From assembly GCA_021157525.1 (NCBI GenBank), contig JAGGWK010000032.1, positions 1 through 58,835 on the forward strand: a stretch of DNA of 58,835 bases, read 5' to 3'. The notes under the pieces were generated by a model. The model ran no database searches and was not told the DNA's origin. It saw only the letters and a program-made list of their open reading frames with translations. The DNA is from Candidatus Cloacimonadota bacterium (GTDB lineage: Bacteria > Cloacimonadota > Cloacimonadia > Cloacimonadales > TCS61). The position numbers and the translations under genes were made by a program. Positions 19,059 to 29,514 of this stretch are shown one piece after another. Positions within the stretch are counted from its first letter, which is position 1; every line of letters begins with the position of its first letter.

Positions 19059-21633
19059 ATATCTGCTCATTCTGGGAGCAATTACCCTTTTCTTTTCAGG
19101 CATAGGCGCCGGGCTTTTCTGGTATTATAGTAACGAGTTGCCGCCCCTTTCGGAATTGCAACGCTACGACATGAAAGTTGGTTCGGAAGTGTATGATCGC
19201 AATGACACCCTGATACATGTATTTGCGGTGGAAAATCGCAAGCTCACCAATCTTCATGAATTGCCGGAATATCTGATTAAAGGTCTTATCGCTGTGGAAG
19301 ATCGCAAGTTCAGGGATCATTGGGGCATGGATATGGTGCGTTTTGCCAAGGCCATCCTTATCGACATCCAGCGGAGAAACTTCGCTCAGGGTGCCAGCAC
19401 CATCACCCAGCAGGTGGCCCGCAACATGTTCCTATCCCTGGATAAAACCATTCCCCGCAAGATAAAGGAAGCCATGCTGGCGGTGCGCATAGAAAAACAC
19501 TTTTCCAAAGATGAAATTTTGGAGCTCTACCTCAACAAGTCCCCCTTCGGCCCGGGCATCTATGGCATCGAATACGCATCGTCAAAATACTTTAATAAAC
19601 AGGCAAAAGACCTTTCCATCCCGGAAGCAGCACTTCTTATTGGGATGCCGCAGCTTCCCAGCGCCTACTATCCCTTCCGCCACCCGCAACGGGCTATCCG
19701 CCGACGCAATATCGTATTGGGATGCATGCTGGATGAGCAGGTGATCTCACCTGAAGAATACAACCTTGCTCTGACCGACACCCTGAAACTCTACCATCCC
19801 AAAAGCAACAGAGGCGCAGCGGATTACTTTCTGGAATACATTCGCAAAGACCTGGAACGCACCTACGGCACCAACAAACTCTTTACCGGTGGCCTGAAAA
19901 TCTATACAACCCTGGATATCGATCTGCAAACCTATGCCGATTCCATACTCAATAAACACCTCGTCGAATTTGAAACCAAAAATAACTACGAGGTAAAATA
20001 CCAGGATTTCCCCGCCGATACAACCGACATCCTCACCAAATATGTGCAGGGCGCCGTCTTTGCCATAGAACCGGAAACCGGCTTTGTGCGGGTGATGATC
20101 GGCGGCAGAAACTTCAATCATAGCAAACTCAATCGCGTGGTGCAATCCCGCCGCCAACCAGGCTCGGCCTTCAAACCCATCGTCTATTCAACCGCCCTGG
20201 TCTCTGGCTACACCCCCGCCACCGTCATCCGGGATGATAAAATCAGCTTCATCCAAAGCGATACCCTTTTTTACAATCCCCATAACTATTCCCTGAAAAA
20301 CTACGGCTACCTGCGCATGCGGGAAGCTCTGAAATTCTCACGAAACATCTACGCTATAAAAATGCTCTACGACGTTACACCCCGTCGGGTAGCACAATTT
20401 GCCCGTCGCTTCGGCCTCACCACTCCCATGCCCCCGGTCTATTCCATGGCTATCGGCACAAACGTGGTCTATCCCGCCGAACTGATCTCCGCCTACACCA
20501 CCTTCCCCAATGGCGGCGAACGAGTAACCCCTGTCTACATCCGCCGCGTAGAAGACGCCGATGGCAAAGTGCTGCATGAATACCACACGGAACGCATCCG
20601 TGTGATAGATGAAAAAGTGGCCTACCAAATGGCAAGCATGATGCAGTCGGTGGTGAATGAAGGTACCGGCCGTGGCATCCGTTGGCGAGGATACCGCTGG
20701 AATGCCGCCGGCAAAACCGGCACCACAGACGACTTCCGCGATGCCTGGTTTGTGGGTTACAACAAAAAACTGGTGTGCGGTATCTGGGTAGGATTCGATG
20801 ATTTTTCGGTATTGGGACGCAGCAAGTCCGGTGCCGTTGCAGCATTGCCTCCATGGCCATACATCATGAAAAAAGCCATCGAGCTGGATGCACCAAAAGA
20901 TAGTCAGGGACTGCCGATTATCGACGGCTCCCGCTATCAGTTCATCCGCCCCGACGGACTGGTGGATGTGGAAATATCCAAAGAGACAGGGCTTTTGCCC
21001 AAAAGCAACTATGAAGAAACCCTCACCGAAATCTTTATCGATGGCACTCAACCAACGCCTCTCTCCGATAGTTTGGCATACAATTTCTATCCCACCATCT
21101 ATCGGGTGAATGACAAAGATTCCCTGGTGTACGATCTGGGGGGCCGCCCCTACGTATGGCCGGATTCTGCCCAATTTATCATGCGGAAAATAAACTTCAA
21201 TAAGACAGACAGCCTGGAAATCTACCCGGTTATAAACATCTGGAAAGACGTTGATTCACTGGATTATTTCCTGGATGGAAAACCCTTCCGTGCCCCGGAT
21301 TTTACTAAAACCCTTTCCATTATCGCAGACAGCAGTGGACACTTTTTGAGATACGATTTCGAGCCTTCCATCTACCGCGAAAACGATGTTGATTCGGTAT
21401 TTTACTACTTGAACAGCCAACGGCATTTCTGGCCAGACAGCATCATCTGGCGCCGCAAACATGTTCCCAGTCATATCGATCTTCGGGGTGCTCAGATCAT
21501 CAAAGACCGCAGATATGTCACCCGTCCCGACAGCGCATTGTGGTGGCAGTGGCAACCGGATTCCCTGGCTGTTCCCGATAGTTTAGACACCCGGGAAGAT
21601 GCCCTGGATAAACTGTTTAAGGAGCTTTTTTAG
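19039..21633 (+). CDS. Penicillin-binding protein 1A (GT51 + transpeptidase) with repeat-containing C-terminal extension
   Basis: AVEDRKFRDHWGMD, QGASTITQQVARNMFL, RQPGSAFKPIVY, AGKTGTTDDFRDAWFVGY. Confidence 0.95.
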   Translation: MKKYIGRYLLILGAITLFFSGIGAGLFWYYSNELPPLSELQRYDMKVGSEVYDRNDTLIHVFAVENRKLTNLHELPEYLIKGLIAVEDRKFRDHWGMDMVRFAKAILIDIQRRNFAQGASTITQQVARNMFLSLDKTIPRKIKEAMLAVRIEKHFSKDEILELYLNKSPFGPGIYGIEYASSKYFNKQAKDLSIPEAALLIGMPQLPSAYYPFRHPQRAIRRRNIVLGCMLDEQVISPEEYNLALTDTLKLYHPKSNRGAADYFLEYIRKDLERTYGTNKLFTGGLKIYTTLDIDLQTYADSILNKHLVEFETKNNYEVKYQDFPADTTDILTKYVQGAVFAIEPETGFVRVMIGGRNFNHSKLNRVVQSRRQPGSAFKPIVYSTALVSGYTPATVIRDDKISFIQSDTLFYNPHNYSLKNYGYLRMREALKFSRNIYAIKMLYDVTPRRVAQFARRFGLTTPMPPVYSMAIGTNVVYPAELISAYTTFPNGGERVTPVYIRRVEDADGKVLHEYHTERIRVIDEKVAYQMASMMQSVVNEGTGRGIRWRGYRWNAAGKTGTTDDFRDAWFVGYNKKLVCGIWVGFDDFSVLGRSKSGAVAALPPWPYIMKKAIELDAPKDSQGLPIIDGSRYQFIRPDGLVDVEISKETGLLPKSNYEETLTEIFIDGTQPTPLSDSLAYNFYPTIYRVNDKDSLVYDLGGRPYVWPDSAQFIMRKINFNKTDSLEIYPVINIWKDVDSLDYFLDGKPFRAPDFTKTLSIIADSSGHFLRYDFEPSIYRENDVDSVFYYLNSQRHFWPDSIIWRRKHVPSHIDLRGAQIIKDRRYVTRPDSALWWQWQPDSLAVPDSLDTREDALDKLFKELF

Positions 21634-22749
21634 ATGTTTTGGCCCATCCTCACCTGTATCGTCATCCTCGGATTGATCATCTACCTCTATTATATGCGCC
21701 AATTTGCTCTGGGCCTCGGGCAGGATGCAGCTCCCGATTATCCCAAAAAGCCATTTGTGTCGGTGATTATCGCTGCACGGAACGAAGAGAAGAACCTGCC
21801 TCATCTGCTTACGGCACTGGTGAACCAATCCTACCCTGCATCCGGCTACGAGATAGTGGTGGCAAACGACGGCTCTACCGACGGCACATCAGCGGTGATT
21901 CATCGCTTCCAGCAGAAGTGGGATAAGGTAAAAGAGGTGACGGTGCAAAATCGCAGCGCTGCCATATCCCCGAAAAAGAACGCTCTCACCCAGGCTATCG
22001 CTGCATCCAGCGGAGAAATCCTGCTCTTCACCGATGCCGACTGCGTGGTGGGCACCTACTGGATTGAATCCATGATAGCCCACTACAGTGACGATACAGA
22101 GATGGTGTGCGGATGGTCAACGCCCAAACCCGGAGCATGGAAAACAGCATCTACGGTACAAAAATACGAATATTTCGACGTGGTGGCCATGTTTGCCTGT
22201 GCTGCCGGTGCCATCACCAAGGGAAAATATTTTTCTTGCACCGGGCAAAACCTCAGTTATCGTCGCACTGCCTTCGATGCTGTGGGAGGTTTCGAGAAAA
22301 TAAAGCATCTGGTCTCTGGCGATGATGTGAATTTGATGCAACTTTTTCGCAAGGCAGGATACACCATCGCCTTTGCCTACAATTATCATAGTTATGCGGT
22401 TACTCAGCCTATCGCCGATTGGGCGTCGTTGCTTAATCAACGCAGTCGCTGGGCATCAAACATGAAGTGGCAGTGGAATCTCAATCCGGAATTTTACGCC
22501 TATTTAGTCAGCGTGATCTGCGTGACCTACCTGCCATGGTTATTATTATTTTACAGGCCACTGGGTGCTGCTGGCATTCTGGCCATTAAATGGATAAGTG
22601 AATATCGATTTTTACGGATGGCGGTTGATCGCTTCAAAGTGGAAAAATCCCGCTTGCGATTTTACCCATTGTGGGTAATTATTCAGCCGGTGTATATGTT
22701 TTTTGTCGCCCTTGGCGGCGCATTCAGCGCATTTCGATGGAAACGCTGA
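21634..22749 (+). CDS. Glycosyltransferase family 2
   Basis: VSVIIAARNEEKNLPHLLTAL, VANDGSTDGT, LFTDADCVVG, QRSRWASNMKWQW. Confidence 0.9.
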   Translation: MFWPILTCIVILGLIIYLYYMRQFALGLGQDAAPDYPKKPFVSVIIAARNEEKNLPHLLTALVNQSYPASGYEIVVANDGSTDGTSAVIHRFQQKWDKVKEVTVQNRSAAISPKKNALTQAIAASSGEILLFTDADCVVGTYWIESMIAHYSDDTEMVCGWSTPKPGAWKTASTVQKYEYFDVVAMFACAAGAITKGKYFSCTGQNLSYRRTAFDAVGGFEKIKHLVSGDDVNLMQLFRKAGYTIAFAYNYHSYAVTQPIADWASLLNQRSRWASNMKWQWNLNPEFYAYLVSVICVTYLPWLLLFYRPLGAAGILAIKWISEYRFLRMAVDRFKVEKSRLRFYPLWVIIQPVYMFFVALGGAFSAFRWKR

Positions 22750-22762
22750 AAAGGAGTTTGAT

Positions 22763-24202
22763 ATGCGTACATTGATGATTGTTCTCTGCGTGCTGAGCCT
22801 GAGCCTGGTGCATGCTCAAGATGATTATGAAGCCTGGAAAAAACAGCAGCAAAGTGCCCTTACGGATTATCGTTCTGCCCAGGATGCAGCCTTTGCCAGC
22901 TTTCTGGAAAAACAGTGGCAAGCCTTCGATACCTTTAAGGGGATCACTCCCGATGAAACCCCCAAGCCCACCGTCCGTCCTGTAGCAAAAGTGGTTGATC
23001 TGCCAGAAGTTGCAGCACAACCCCGCATCGAAAAGATCGAGATTCCCCAGCTTCAGCCGGAAATTCCCGCCCTGTTGCACGATCAGCGGGTGTATGCCGA
23101 GGCAGAGCCGGTTGCCATGCTGGATATCGACTATTATGGCCTGCCACTGCAGGTTCGGTATCAGCCGCAGCTCCAGATGACTCTCCCATCCCAGATTAAC
23201 GAAAAAGCCATCGCCGATTTCTGGTATCAGTTCAGCGATACCAATTACGAAATGATGACCGCCGACCTCAAAGCCATCCATACCGACCTTAACCTCAACG
23301 ACTGGGCTTTTTGCATGCTCCTCAACGCCACCGCCAAAGGGATTTTCCCCGATAACAAAAATCTGCAGAAAATGGCGGTGTGGTTTCTCCTCACCAAAGC
23401 ATCTTACGAAGCGAAAATCGGCTATGACAGCAACGCCGTCCACCTGCTGCTGCCATCCAGGCAGACCATGTACGGCGTCACTTTTTTAGAGATGGACGGT
23501 AAGCGGTATTACGTGGTGTCTTTCGATGGCAAAGAGAAAATTTCATCTCTCTTTACCTATGATGGCTCCTATCCGGACGCCGATGCCGTGATAGACCTTT
23601 CGGTGAACACCATACCCTACCTCACCCAGGAAATGGTCACCCGCACGCTGGAATTCAGCTACAAGGGAACCAACTACAAAATACCGGTGCGCTACAACAA
23701 AACCGTTTCCACTTTCTTCGAGAACTATCCTCTCACCGATTTGACAGTCTATTTTGAAGCGCCGCTATCGGACAATGTAAACCACGACCTTACGGTGGAA
23801 CTCAGCAAGATTTTGGAAGGTCACAGCGAAACCGAGGCGGTAAATATTCTGTTGCGATTTGTGCAGACAGCCTTTGAATATCAAACCGATGGCGAGCAAT
23901 TTGGACGGGAAAAGAGCTTTTTTGGTGACGAGATTTTGAGCTACCCCTATTCCGATTGTGAAGATCGTTCCATCTTCTTTGCCAACCTGGTGCGTCACCT
24001 CCTCGGGCTGAATGTGGTTGGTCTGGATTATCCTGGTCACATTGCCACCGCCGTGAAGTTTGACACTCCGGTTCCCGGTGACAGCATCACCTACCAAAAT
24101 GCCAGATACGTGATTTGTGATCCAACCTATATCAATGCAAATCTTGGCATGGAAATGCCCAATTTTAAAGATATTCAGCCCACTGTGATTGCGCTGAAAT
24201 AA
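22763..24202 (+). CDS. Exported protein with transglutaminase-like region
   Basis: Signal peptide MRTLMIVLCVLSLSLVHA; LLRFVQTAFEYQTD...YPYSDCEDRSIFFANLVR. Confidence 0.6.
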   Translation: MRTLMIVLCVLSLSLVHAQDDYEAWKKQQQSALTDYRSAQDAAFASFLEKQWQAFDTFKGITPDETPKPTVRPVAKVVDLPEVAAQPRIEKIEIPQLQPEIPALLHDQRVYAEAEPVAMLDIDYYGLPLQVRYQPQLQMTLPSQINEKAIADFWYQFSDTNYEMMTADLKAIHTDLNLNDWAFCMLLNATAKGIFPDNKNLQKMAVWFLLTKASYEAKIGYDSNAVHLLLPSRQTMYGVTFLEMDGKRYYVVSFDGKEKISSLFTYDGSYPDADAVIDLSVNTIPYLTQEMVTRTLEFSYKGTNYKIPVRYNKTVSTFFENYPLTDLTVYFEAPLSDNVNHDLTVELSKILEGHSETEAVNILLRFVQTAFEYQTDGEQFGREKSFFGDEILSYPYSDCEDRSIFFANLVRHLLGLNVVGLDYPGHIATAVKFDTPVPGDSITYQNARYVICDPTYINANLGMEMPNFKDIQPTVIALK

Positions 24203-24213
24203 AAGGAAATCCT

Positions 24214-25431
24214 ATGCAAATCTCTATTTTCGATGATGCCCTTCGGCACAACTTTTTCCCCATCACCGCTCTGCGTAGCACGGGCGATCTGCGGGTTGGC
24301 ATCCTCAAGCTTCGCCAACGTCTTCTGGCCGCCTTTGATGACGAAGATACCAGCATCGTCATCGATGAATCCCTCCAGAAGCTCTACCGTCAACGCCATC
24401 CAGACTGGAACGTAAACACCCTCACTGCCGGCGATGCCCTCTTTATAAACAGCCGCCTTCAGCTCACACCAGAGCTTCACAGCTCCATCTCAACTCTTTG
24501 CTCTGGATGCAAACTGGTTTGCGGTGATACCGTACTGGCTGCCCGAGTTGAATGCACTGCCCGGGAAATCCATGCAGCACAACTGCCAGAGCTTTTTGCA
24601 TCCTGTAAAACAGAGGAAACTACCGCCCAATGCTGGGAATATACCTGGCAATTTATCGGCCGCAACGCCGCCATGATCGAGGAGGATTTTCAGGAATATT
24701 TTTACGATAAAAATAATTTCTTTGAAACCGAGCTGGGTGTGACTATCCTGAATCCCTATGATGTGTGGATTGGTGAAGGTGCCAGTCTCAAACCGGGAGT
24801 GATTATCGATGCCTCAGACGGCCCGGTGGTGATAGACGAAGATGCGGTGATCATGGCTCAGGCGGTGATTATCGGCCCGGCCTACATCGGCAAAAAAAGT
24901 CGCATCAAGGTAGGAGCAAAAATCTATGAAGGCACTTCCATCGGCCCGGTGTGTAAGGTGGGCGGAGAAGTGGAAGAGAGTATCTTCCTGGGTTATGCAA
25001 ACAAACAGCACGACGGCTTTTTGGGCCACAGCTACCTGGGTGAATGGGTAAACCTGGGGGCGGATACCAACAACAGTGATCTGAAAAATACTTACAAAAA
25101 CGTCTCCATGTACTTCTATCCTGAAAAAAAGCAAAGGGATACAGGGGAAACCTTTGTGGGGTGCATCATTGGCGATCACAGCAAAACCGGGATAAACGCC
25201 ACCATCAACACCGGTGCGGTCATCGGTGTGGGATGCAATCTCTTTGGCGGCGATCTCATCGGTGGATTCGTTCCCGACTTCAGCTGGGGCAGTGGGAAAA
25301 ACCTCACCTCTTATCGCTTCGATAAATGGGCAGAAACCGCATCCAGAGTAAAAGAAAGACGTGGCCTGGTTCTAACTGACACGGAAAAACAGCTTTACAC
25401 CAGGGTTAACGACAAAAAGATGGCCACATAA
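24214..25431 (+). CDS. GlmU-like putative sugar nucleotidyltransferase/acetyltransferase
   Basis: Left-handed beta-helix: VVIDEDAVIMAQAVIIGPAYIGKKSRIKVGAKIYEGTSIGPVCKVGGEVEESIFLGYANKQHDGFLGHSYLGEWVNLGADTNNSDLKNTY. Confidence 0.85.
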   Translation: MQISIFDDALRHNFFPITALRSTGDLRVGILKLRQRLLAAFDDEDTSIVIDESLQKLYRQRHPDWNVNTLTAGDALFINSRLQLTPELHSSISTLCSGCKLVCGDTVLAARVECTAREIHAAQLPELFASCKTEETTAQCWEYTWQFIGRNAAMIEEDFQEYFYDKNNFFETELGVTILNPYDVWIGEGASLKPGVIIDASDGPVVIDEDAVIMAQAVIIGPAYIGKKSRIKVGAKIYEGTSIGPVCKVGGEVEESIFLGYANKQHDGFLGHSYLGEWVNLGADTNNSDLKNTYKNVSMYFYPEKKQRDTGETFVGCIIGDHSKTGINATINTGAVIGVGCNLFGGDLIGGFVPDFSWGSGKNLTSYRFDKWAETASRVKERRGLVLTDTEKQLYTRVNDKKMAT

Positions 25432-25462
25432 ATAAACATCCTTCCGGATGAATGGAGCGATA

Positions 25463-26287
25463 ATGCAAGAATATATAGAAGTACTGTTTCGAACAGAACG
25501 GGTGGGTTATTTCACGAATCCTAAAGAGCTGCCCTTGGAACCCGATGCAAGGGTGGTTTGCCGCATGGAACGGGGTGAAGATATTGGGGAAGTGACAAAT
25601 TGCGCCGTTAACGAAGAAGAAATTGACGCCCGGCAGAGACGTTCAGAGATGATGCCGATTTTGCGCATTGCCACCGAAAAAGATGAAAGTCAATTGGAGC
25701 TGGTAAAACGTAAAGAAGAAGAGGCTAAGAGAAAATTTACCCTCATGCTGGAGAGTCAGCCCTTTGTGATGAAGCTGCTGGAAGCAATCTATCAACTGGA
25801 TGGCAATAAGCTTACCTTCTTCTTCTCTGCCGATGGACGCATCGACTTTCGGGATTTCGTTCGCGCCCTGGCCACCGAATTCCGTACCCGCATCGAACTG
25901 CATCAATCATCGGGACGGGAAGACGCCCGGCGCTATGGTGGCTTGGGAATGTGTGGAAGAACCTATTGCTGCGTAAACTGGCTGAAGAAATTTAACCAGG
26001 TAACCATCAAGATGGCCAAAGACCAAAATCTGCTGAGTAATCTCTCCAAGATATCGGGACCATGCGGCCGTTTGCTGTGCTGCCTGAATTATGAAGAAGA
26101 CGCCTACATCGAGCGAGCCAGGGAATTTCCCCGAACGCAGGAAATAATCCGGGTAGAAGGTCGCCGCATGCAGGTACAAAAAACCGACTTTTACAATAAC
26201 AATATTTATCTGGTGGATGAAGACAATACGCAGGTCATCATAACCCTTGATGAGTATAAGAAACAGAAACAAGCTAAGAAAAAATAG
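25463..26287 (+). CDS. PSP1 C-terminal domain protein (RicT/YaaT-like)
   Basis: FFFSADGRIDFRDFVRALATEFRTRIELHQ, GGLGMCGRTYCCVNWL, SGPCGRLLCCLNYE. Confidence 0.9.
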   Translation: MQEYIEVLFRTERVGYFTNPKELPLEPDARVVCRMERGEDIGEVTNCAVNEEEIDARQRRSEMMPILRIATEKDESQLELVKRKEEEAKRKFTLMLESQPFVMKLLEAIYQLDGNKLTFFFSADGRIDFRDFVRALATEFRTRIELHQSSGREDARRYGGLGMCGRTYCCVNWLKKFNQVTIKMAKDQNLLSNLSKISGPCGRLLCCLNYEEDAYIERAREFPRTQEIIRVEGRRMQVQKTDFYNNNIYLVDEDNTQVIITLDEYKKQKQAKKK

Positions 26288-27340
26288 ATGAAACCGCATT
26301 TCTTCGATTATACCCCGGATCAGGTAGTCAAAGAGATCACTGCTGCGGGGTTTAAATCATACCGATCAAAGCAGCTGTATCAATGGGTCTTTAGCCGGGG
26401 AATCACCCAATTGGCTGACATGAGTAATCTGCCACAACCCTTTCGCACATGGGTGCAAGCACATTACAGCCTGGAGCTTCCTCGCATCCTGCACATCAGC
26501 ACATCCATCGATGGCACCCGCAAATACCTCCTGGGTCTGCAGGATAACTCAGCCATAGAAATGGTGATCATTCCTGCAGGAGATAAACATACTCTCTGCA
26601 TCTCGTCTCAGGTAGGATGCGCCCGCAATTGCCAATTTTGCGCCACCGCCTCCCTGGGGCTCAAGCGCAATCTGCATCCCCATGAGATTCTTGGACAAAT
26701 CTATCTCGCCCGGCAGCAATTGGGGGACAAACGTCTTACCAATCTGGTCTTTATGGGCATGGGTGAACCTCTGGATAATTATGACAACCTCATCATCAGC
26801 ATCCGTAACCTGCAACATGAGGCAATGTTCGCCTTCAGCCCCCGACGTATCACCGTTTCTACCTGCGGCGTGGTTCCCAAAATCTATGATCTGGCTGCAT
26901 CCGGCCTGAAGGTAAAACTGGCGGTGTCCTTAAACGCAGCCGTGCCGGGAAAACGTGAGAAATTGATGCCGGTAACCCTGAGCTACCCCCTGGAGGAATT
27001 AAAAAAGGCGCTGCTTGAGTTCCGACGTCAAACCTCCTACCGCATCACCTTTGAGTATGTGATGATAAAAAACTTTAATATGGGAAACGACGACCTTAAG
27101 GCCATCCGCCGTTTTGCCGGAGACATCTCATGCAAAATAAACCTCATACCCTGGAACGAGGTTCCGCACCTGCCCTACACCTCGCCCAACGCTGACGACA
27201 TTGAAACATTCCGCAAAAAGCTGGAACGTCTCAGCGCCGCTATCACATTGCGAAAAAGTCGCGGTTCAGATATCGAAGCCGCCTGCGGCCAATTGGCCGG
27301 AAAATACCAACAAAACAAAATCCCTTCACTGGAGGAATAA
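26288..27340 (+). CDS. rlmN: 23S rRNA (adenine2503-C2)-methyltransferase
   Basis: CISSQVGCARNCQFCATASLGLKRNL, NLVFMGMGEPLDNYDN, TVSTCGVVPKI. Confidence 0.96.
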   Translation: MKPHFFDYTPDQVVKEITAAGFKSYRSKQLYQWVFSRGITQLADMSNLPQPFRTWVQAHYSLELPRILHISTSIDGTRKYLLGLQDNSAIEMVIIPAGDKHTLCISSQVGCARNCQFCATASLGLKRNLHPHEILGQIYLARQQLGDKRLTNLVFMGMGEPLDNYDNLIISIRNLQHEAMFAFSPRRITVSTCGVVPKIYDLAASGLKVKLAVSLNAAVPGKREKLMPVTLSYPLEELKKALLEFRRQTSYRITFEYVMIKNFNMGNDDLKAIRRFAGDISCKINLIPWNEVPHLPYTSPNADDIETFRKKLERLSAAITLRKSRGSDIEAACGQLAGKYQQNKIPSLEE

Positions 27341-27341
27341 G

Positions 27342-28121
27342 ATGGATATAAAAAAAATCGCTCAAGAACTCTTTTCCCTGGATGCAACCATCCCTTCCCG
27401 CTCCGGCGGTGCTCACGAGATTTCCCTGGAATCGATAACAGATCGTAGCACAACTCCCGACCAATGGCCGGTGGAGCCCACTAATTTGCAGCGCTACATA
27501 GACCATACCATCCTTAAACCTGACACCTCAGCAGATGACATCATCGCCATTTGCGCCGAAGCAGAGACCCATCATTTTCGTTCGGTGTGCATAAATTCCA
27601 TCTGGGCCAAACTGGCCAAATCCCATCTTCCCACCGTTGATCTCTGCTGCGTGATTGGCTTTCCATTGGGCGCCGTACCTACCGCCATCAAAACCGCAGA
27701 AGCCGCTCTGGCCATAGCCCACGGCGCTGCAGAGATAGACATGGTCATCTCCGTAGGACATCTGCTTGGAGAAGAATATGAATATGTGTACCGGGATATC
27801 GAAGCGGTGGCAAACCTGTGCCGGATGCATGGGGTGCTGCTGAAAGTGATCATGGAAACCTGCCTGCTGAGTGACGAAGATAAAGTGATTGCCTGCCTGC
27901 TGAGCAAAAAAGCCGGCGCCGATTTCGTGAAAACCTCCACCGGCTTCAGTAGTGGCGGCGCCACTGTAGCAGACGTTGCGTTGATGCGGAACGTTGTAGG
28001 CCCTAAAATGGGGGTAAAAGCCGCTGGCGGCGTTCGCACCAAAGCCGATGCTCTGGCCATGCTTGAAGCGGGAGCCAATCGCATAGGTGCCAGCAGCGGC
28101 CTGAAAATCATCACCGAGTAA
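27342..28121 (+). CDS. deoC: Deoxyribose-phosphate aldolase
   Basis: YIDHTILKPDTSADDI, VIGFPLGAVPTAIK, LKVIMETCLLSDEDK, FVKTSTGFSSGGAT. Confidence 0.95.
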   Translation: MDIKKIAQELFSLDATIPSRSGGAHEISLESITDRSTTPDQWPVEPTNLQRYIDHTILKPDTSADDIIAICAEAETHHFRSVCINSIWAKLAKSHLPTVDLCCVIGFPLGAVPTAIKTAEAALAIAHGAAEIDMVISVGHLLGEEYEYVYRDIEAVANLCRMHGVLLKVIMETCLLSDEDKVIACLLSKKAGADFVKTSTGFSSGGATVADVALMRNVVGPKMGVKAAGGVRTKADALAMLEAGANRIGASSGLKIITE

Positions 28122-28146
28122 CATTTTTTCAATAGAGGAAGCAAAG

Positions 28147-28178
28147 AGCAGCACTTTTTTTGATGCTGCTTTTTCTTT
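28147..28178 (+). terminator. Rho-independent terminator of deoC
   Basis: AGCAGCA-ctttttttga-TGCTGCTTTTTCTTT. Confidence 0.75.
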
Positions 28179-28226
28179 ATTTGCAGACAGTTATGCCCAT
28201 GCATTCTACCTGGCAAAAAGAAAACC

Positions 28227-28269
28227 TTGACGCGCTACTGGGGTAGTGTACTAGTTGACCCAGACACTA
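28227..28269 (+). promoter_or_regulatory. Putative promoter and GntR-type operator of the ABC operon
   Basis: TTGACG-16 nt-TACTAG; inverted repeat TAGTGT-14 nt-ACACTA overlapping the -10 region. Confidence 0.4.
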
Positions 28270-28288
28270 AGACAGGTAAGGAGGAACG

Positions 28289-28663
28289 ATGAAATTCGAT
28301 GATGCGATTCCCATCTACCTGCAGATAAAGGAAGAGATTGAGCACTCGATCTTAACCGGAGCACTGCAAGAAGATCAGGCCATCCCGTCTATACGGGTGA
28401 TGGCCCAGCAATATCGTCTCAATCCGCAGACCATTTCCAATGCAATCGGAGAGCTCACCAAAGAAGATCTGCTGTACAAGCGCCGAGGGGTTGGCATGTT
28501 TGTCTCCCCGGGAGCACCCCGCAGATTGCTGGCAAAAAAGCGGAAAGAGTATCTTACAAAGGATCTCCGCTCCACACTGAAGCGGGGAAAGTCTTTTCAG
28601 ATAGAAAAACAGGAAATTATCACGGTTCTCAATGAAATTTATGATCAGGGAGAGGTTTTATGA
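28289..28663 (+). CDS. GntR-family transcriptional regulator (YtrA subfamily)
   Basis: PIYLQIKEEIEHSILTGALQEDQAIPSIRVMAQQYRLNPQTISNAIGEL; short effector region; upstream of ABC genes. Confidence 0.92.
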   Translation: MKFDDAIPIYLQIKEEIEHSILTGALQEDQAIPSIRVMAQQYRLNPQTISNAIGELTKEDLLYKRRGVGMFVSPGAPRRLLAKKRKEYLTKDLRSTLKRGKSFQIEKQEIITVLNEIYDQGEVL

Positions 28664-29514
28664 ATTTGATAGAATTACGCAACGTCACAAAATACTATGG
28701 CAAGAAGCGGGCGCTCAATGACGTCTCACTGGACATTCCCCAGGGACGCATCATCGGGCTTCTGGGAGCAAACGGCGCCGGGAAATCTACCTTGATGCGC
28801 TGCATCTTGGGGTTTTTGAAACACAAAGGAGAGATCACCTTCCATCGGGAACCCGAAGCAACATCCACCTCACTCTTCGATTACGTTGCCTTCATCCCCG
28901 ACGTAAACAGCCTGGACAACCGCCTGACGGTGAAACAGACTATCGACTATGTATCATCCGTCAATGCTTCGTGGAATTCAGAGACAGCGTCTCGCCTGCT
29001 GGCATCCAGCAACCTGCCGATGAAAGAAAAAGTAAGCAGTCTCTCCAAAGGCATGAAGACCAAGCTCTATCTGCTCATTACGCTGTCATTGGATGTGAAA
29101 ATTCTTTTGCTGGATGAGCCGACTCTTGGGCTGGATATTATTTTCCGCAAGGAATTTTTCAACACCATCCTGGGAGAGTTTTATGATGAGACCAGGACCA
29201 TCATCATTTCTACTCATCAGGTGGAAGAAGTGGAGCAGATTTTGCAGGATATCATCTTCATCGATAATGGTCAGATTTTGGCTCATGAAAGTGTAGAAAA
29301 TCTCAAAGATAAATATGCCATTGCCACGGTTCCTTCTCAGGATGAGAAGCTGTTGATGGCTCAAAATCCGTTGTTTACCTCTCATCATCTGGGTTCGGTA
29401 AGCGGATTGGTAATGTCAAACAGCTTTCCCGACGGAGTCGAAATCAGTCGTCCCGGACTTTCAGACATCTTTATGGGAATGGTAAAAAAGCATTCCGGAG
29501 GTTCTCATGAGTAA
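28660..29514 (+). CDS. ABC transporter ATP-binding protein
   Basis: GLLGANGAGKSTLMRCILG, SSLSKGMKTKLYLL, ILLLDEPTLGLD. Confidence 0.95.
   Translation: MNLIELRNVTKYYGKKRALNDVSLDIPQGRIIGLLGANGAGKSTLMRCILGFLKHKGEITFHREPEATSTSLFDYVAFIPDVNSLDNRLTVKQTIDYVSSVNASWNSETASRLLASSNLPMKEKVSSLSKGMKTKLYLLITLSLDVKILLLDEPTLGLDIIFRKEFFNTILGEFYDETRTIIISTHQVEEVEQILQDIIFIDNGQILAHESVENLKDKYAIATVPSQDEKLLMAQNPLFTSHHLGSVSGLVMSNSFPDGVEISRPGLSDIFMGMVKKHSGGSHE

Noticed and set aside
20338-21174. 278-aa minus-strand ORF opposite the PBP1A gene
   Set aside because: Antisense shadow ORF without recognisable domains.
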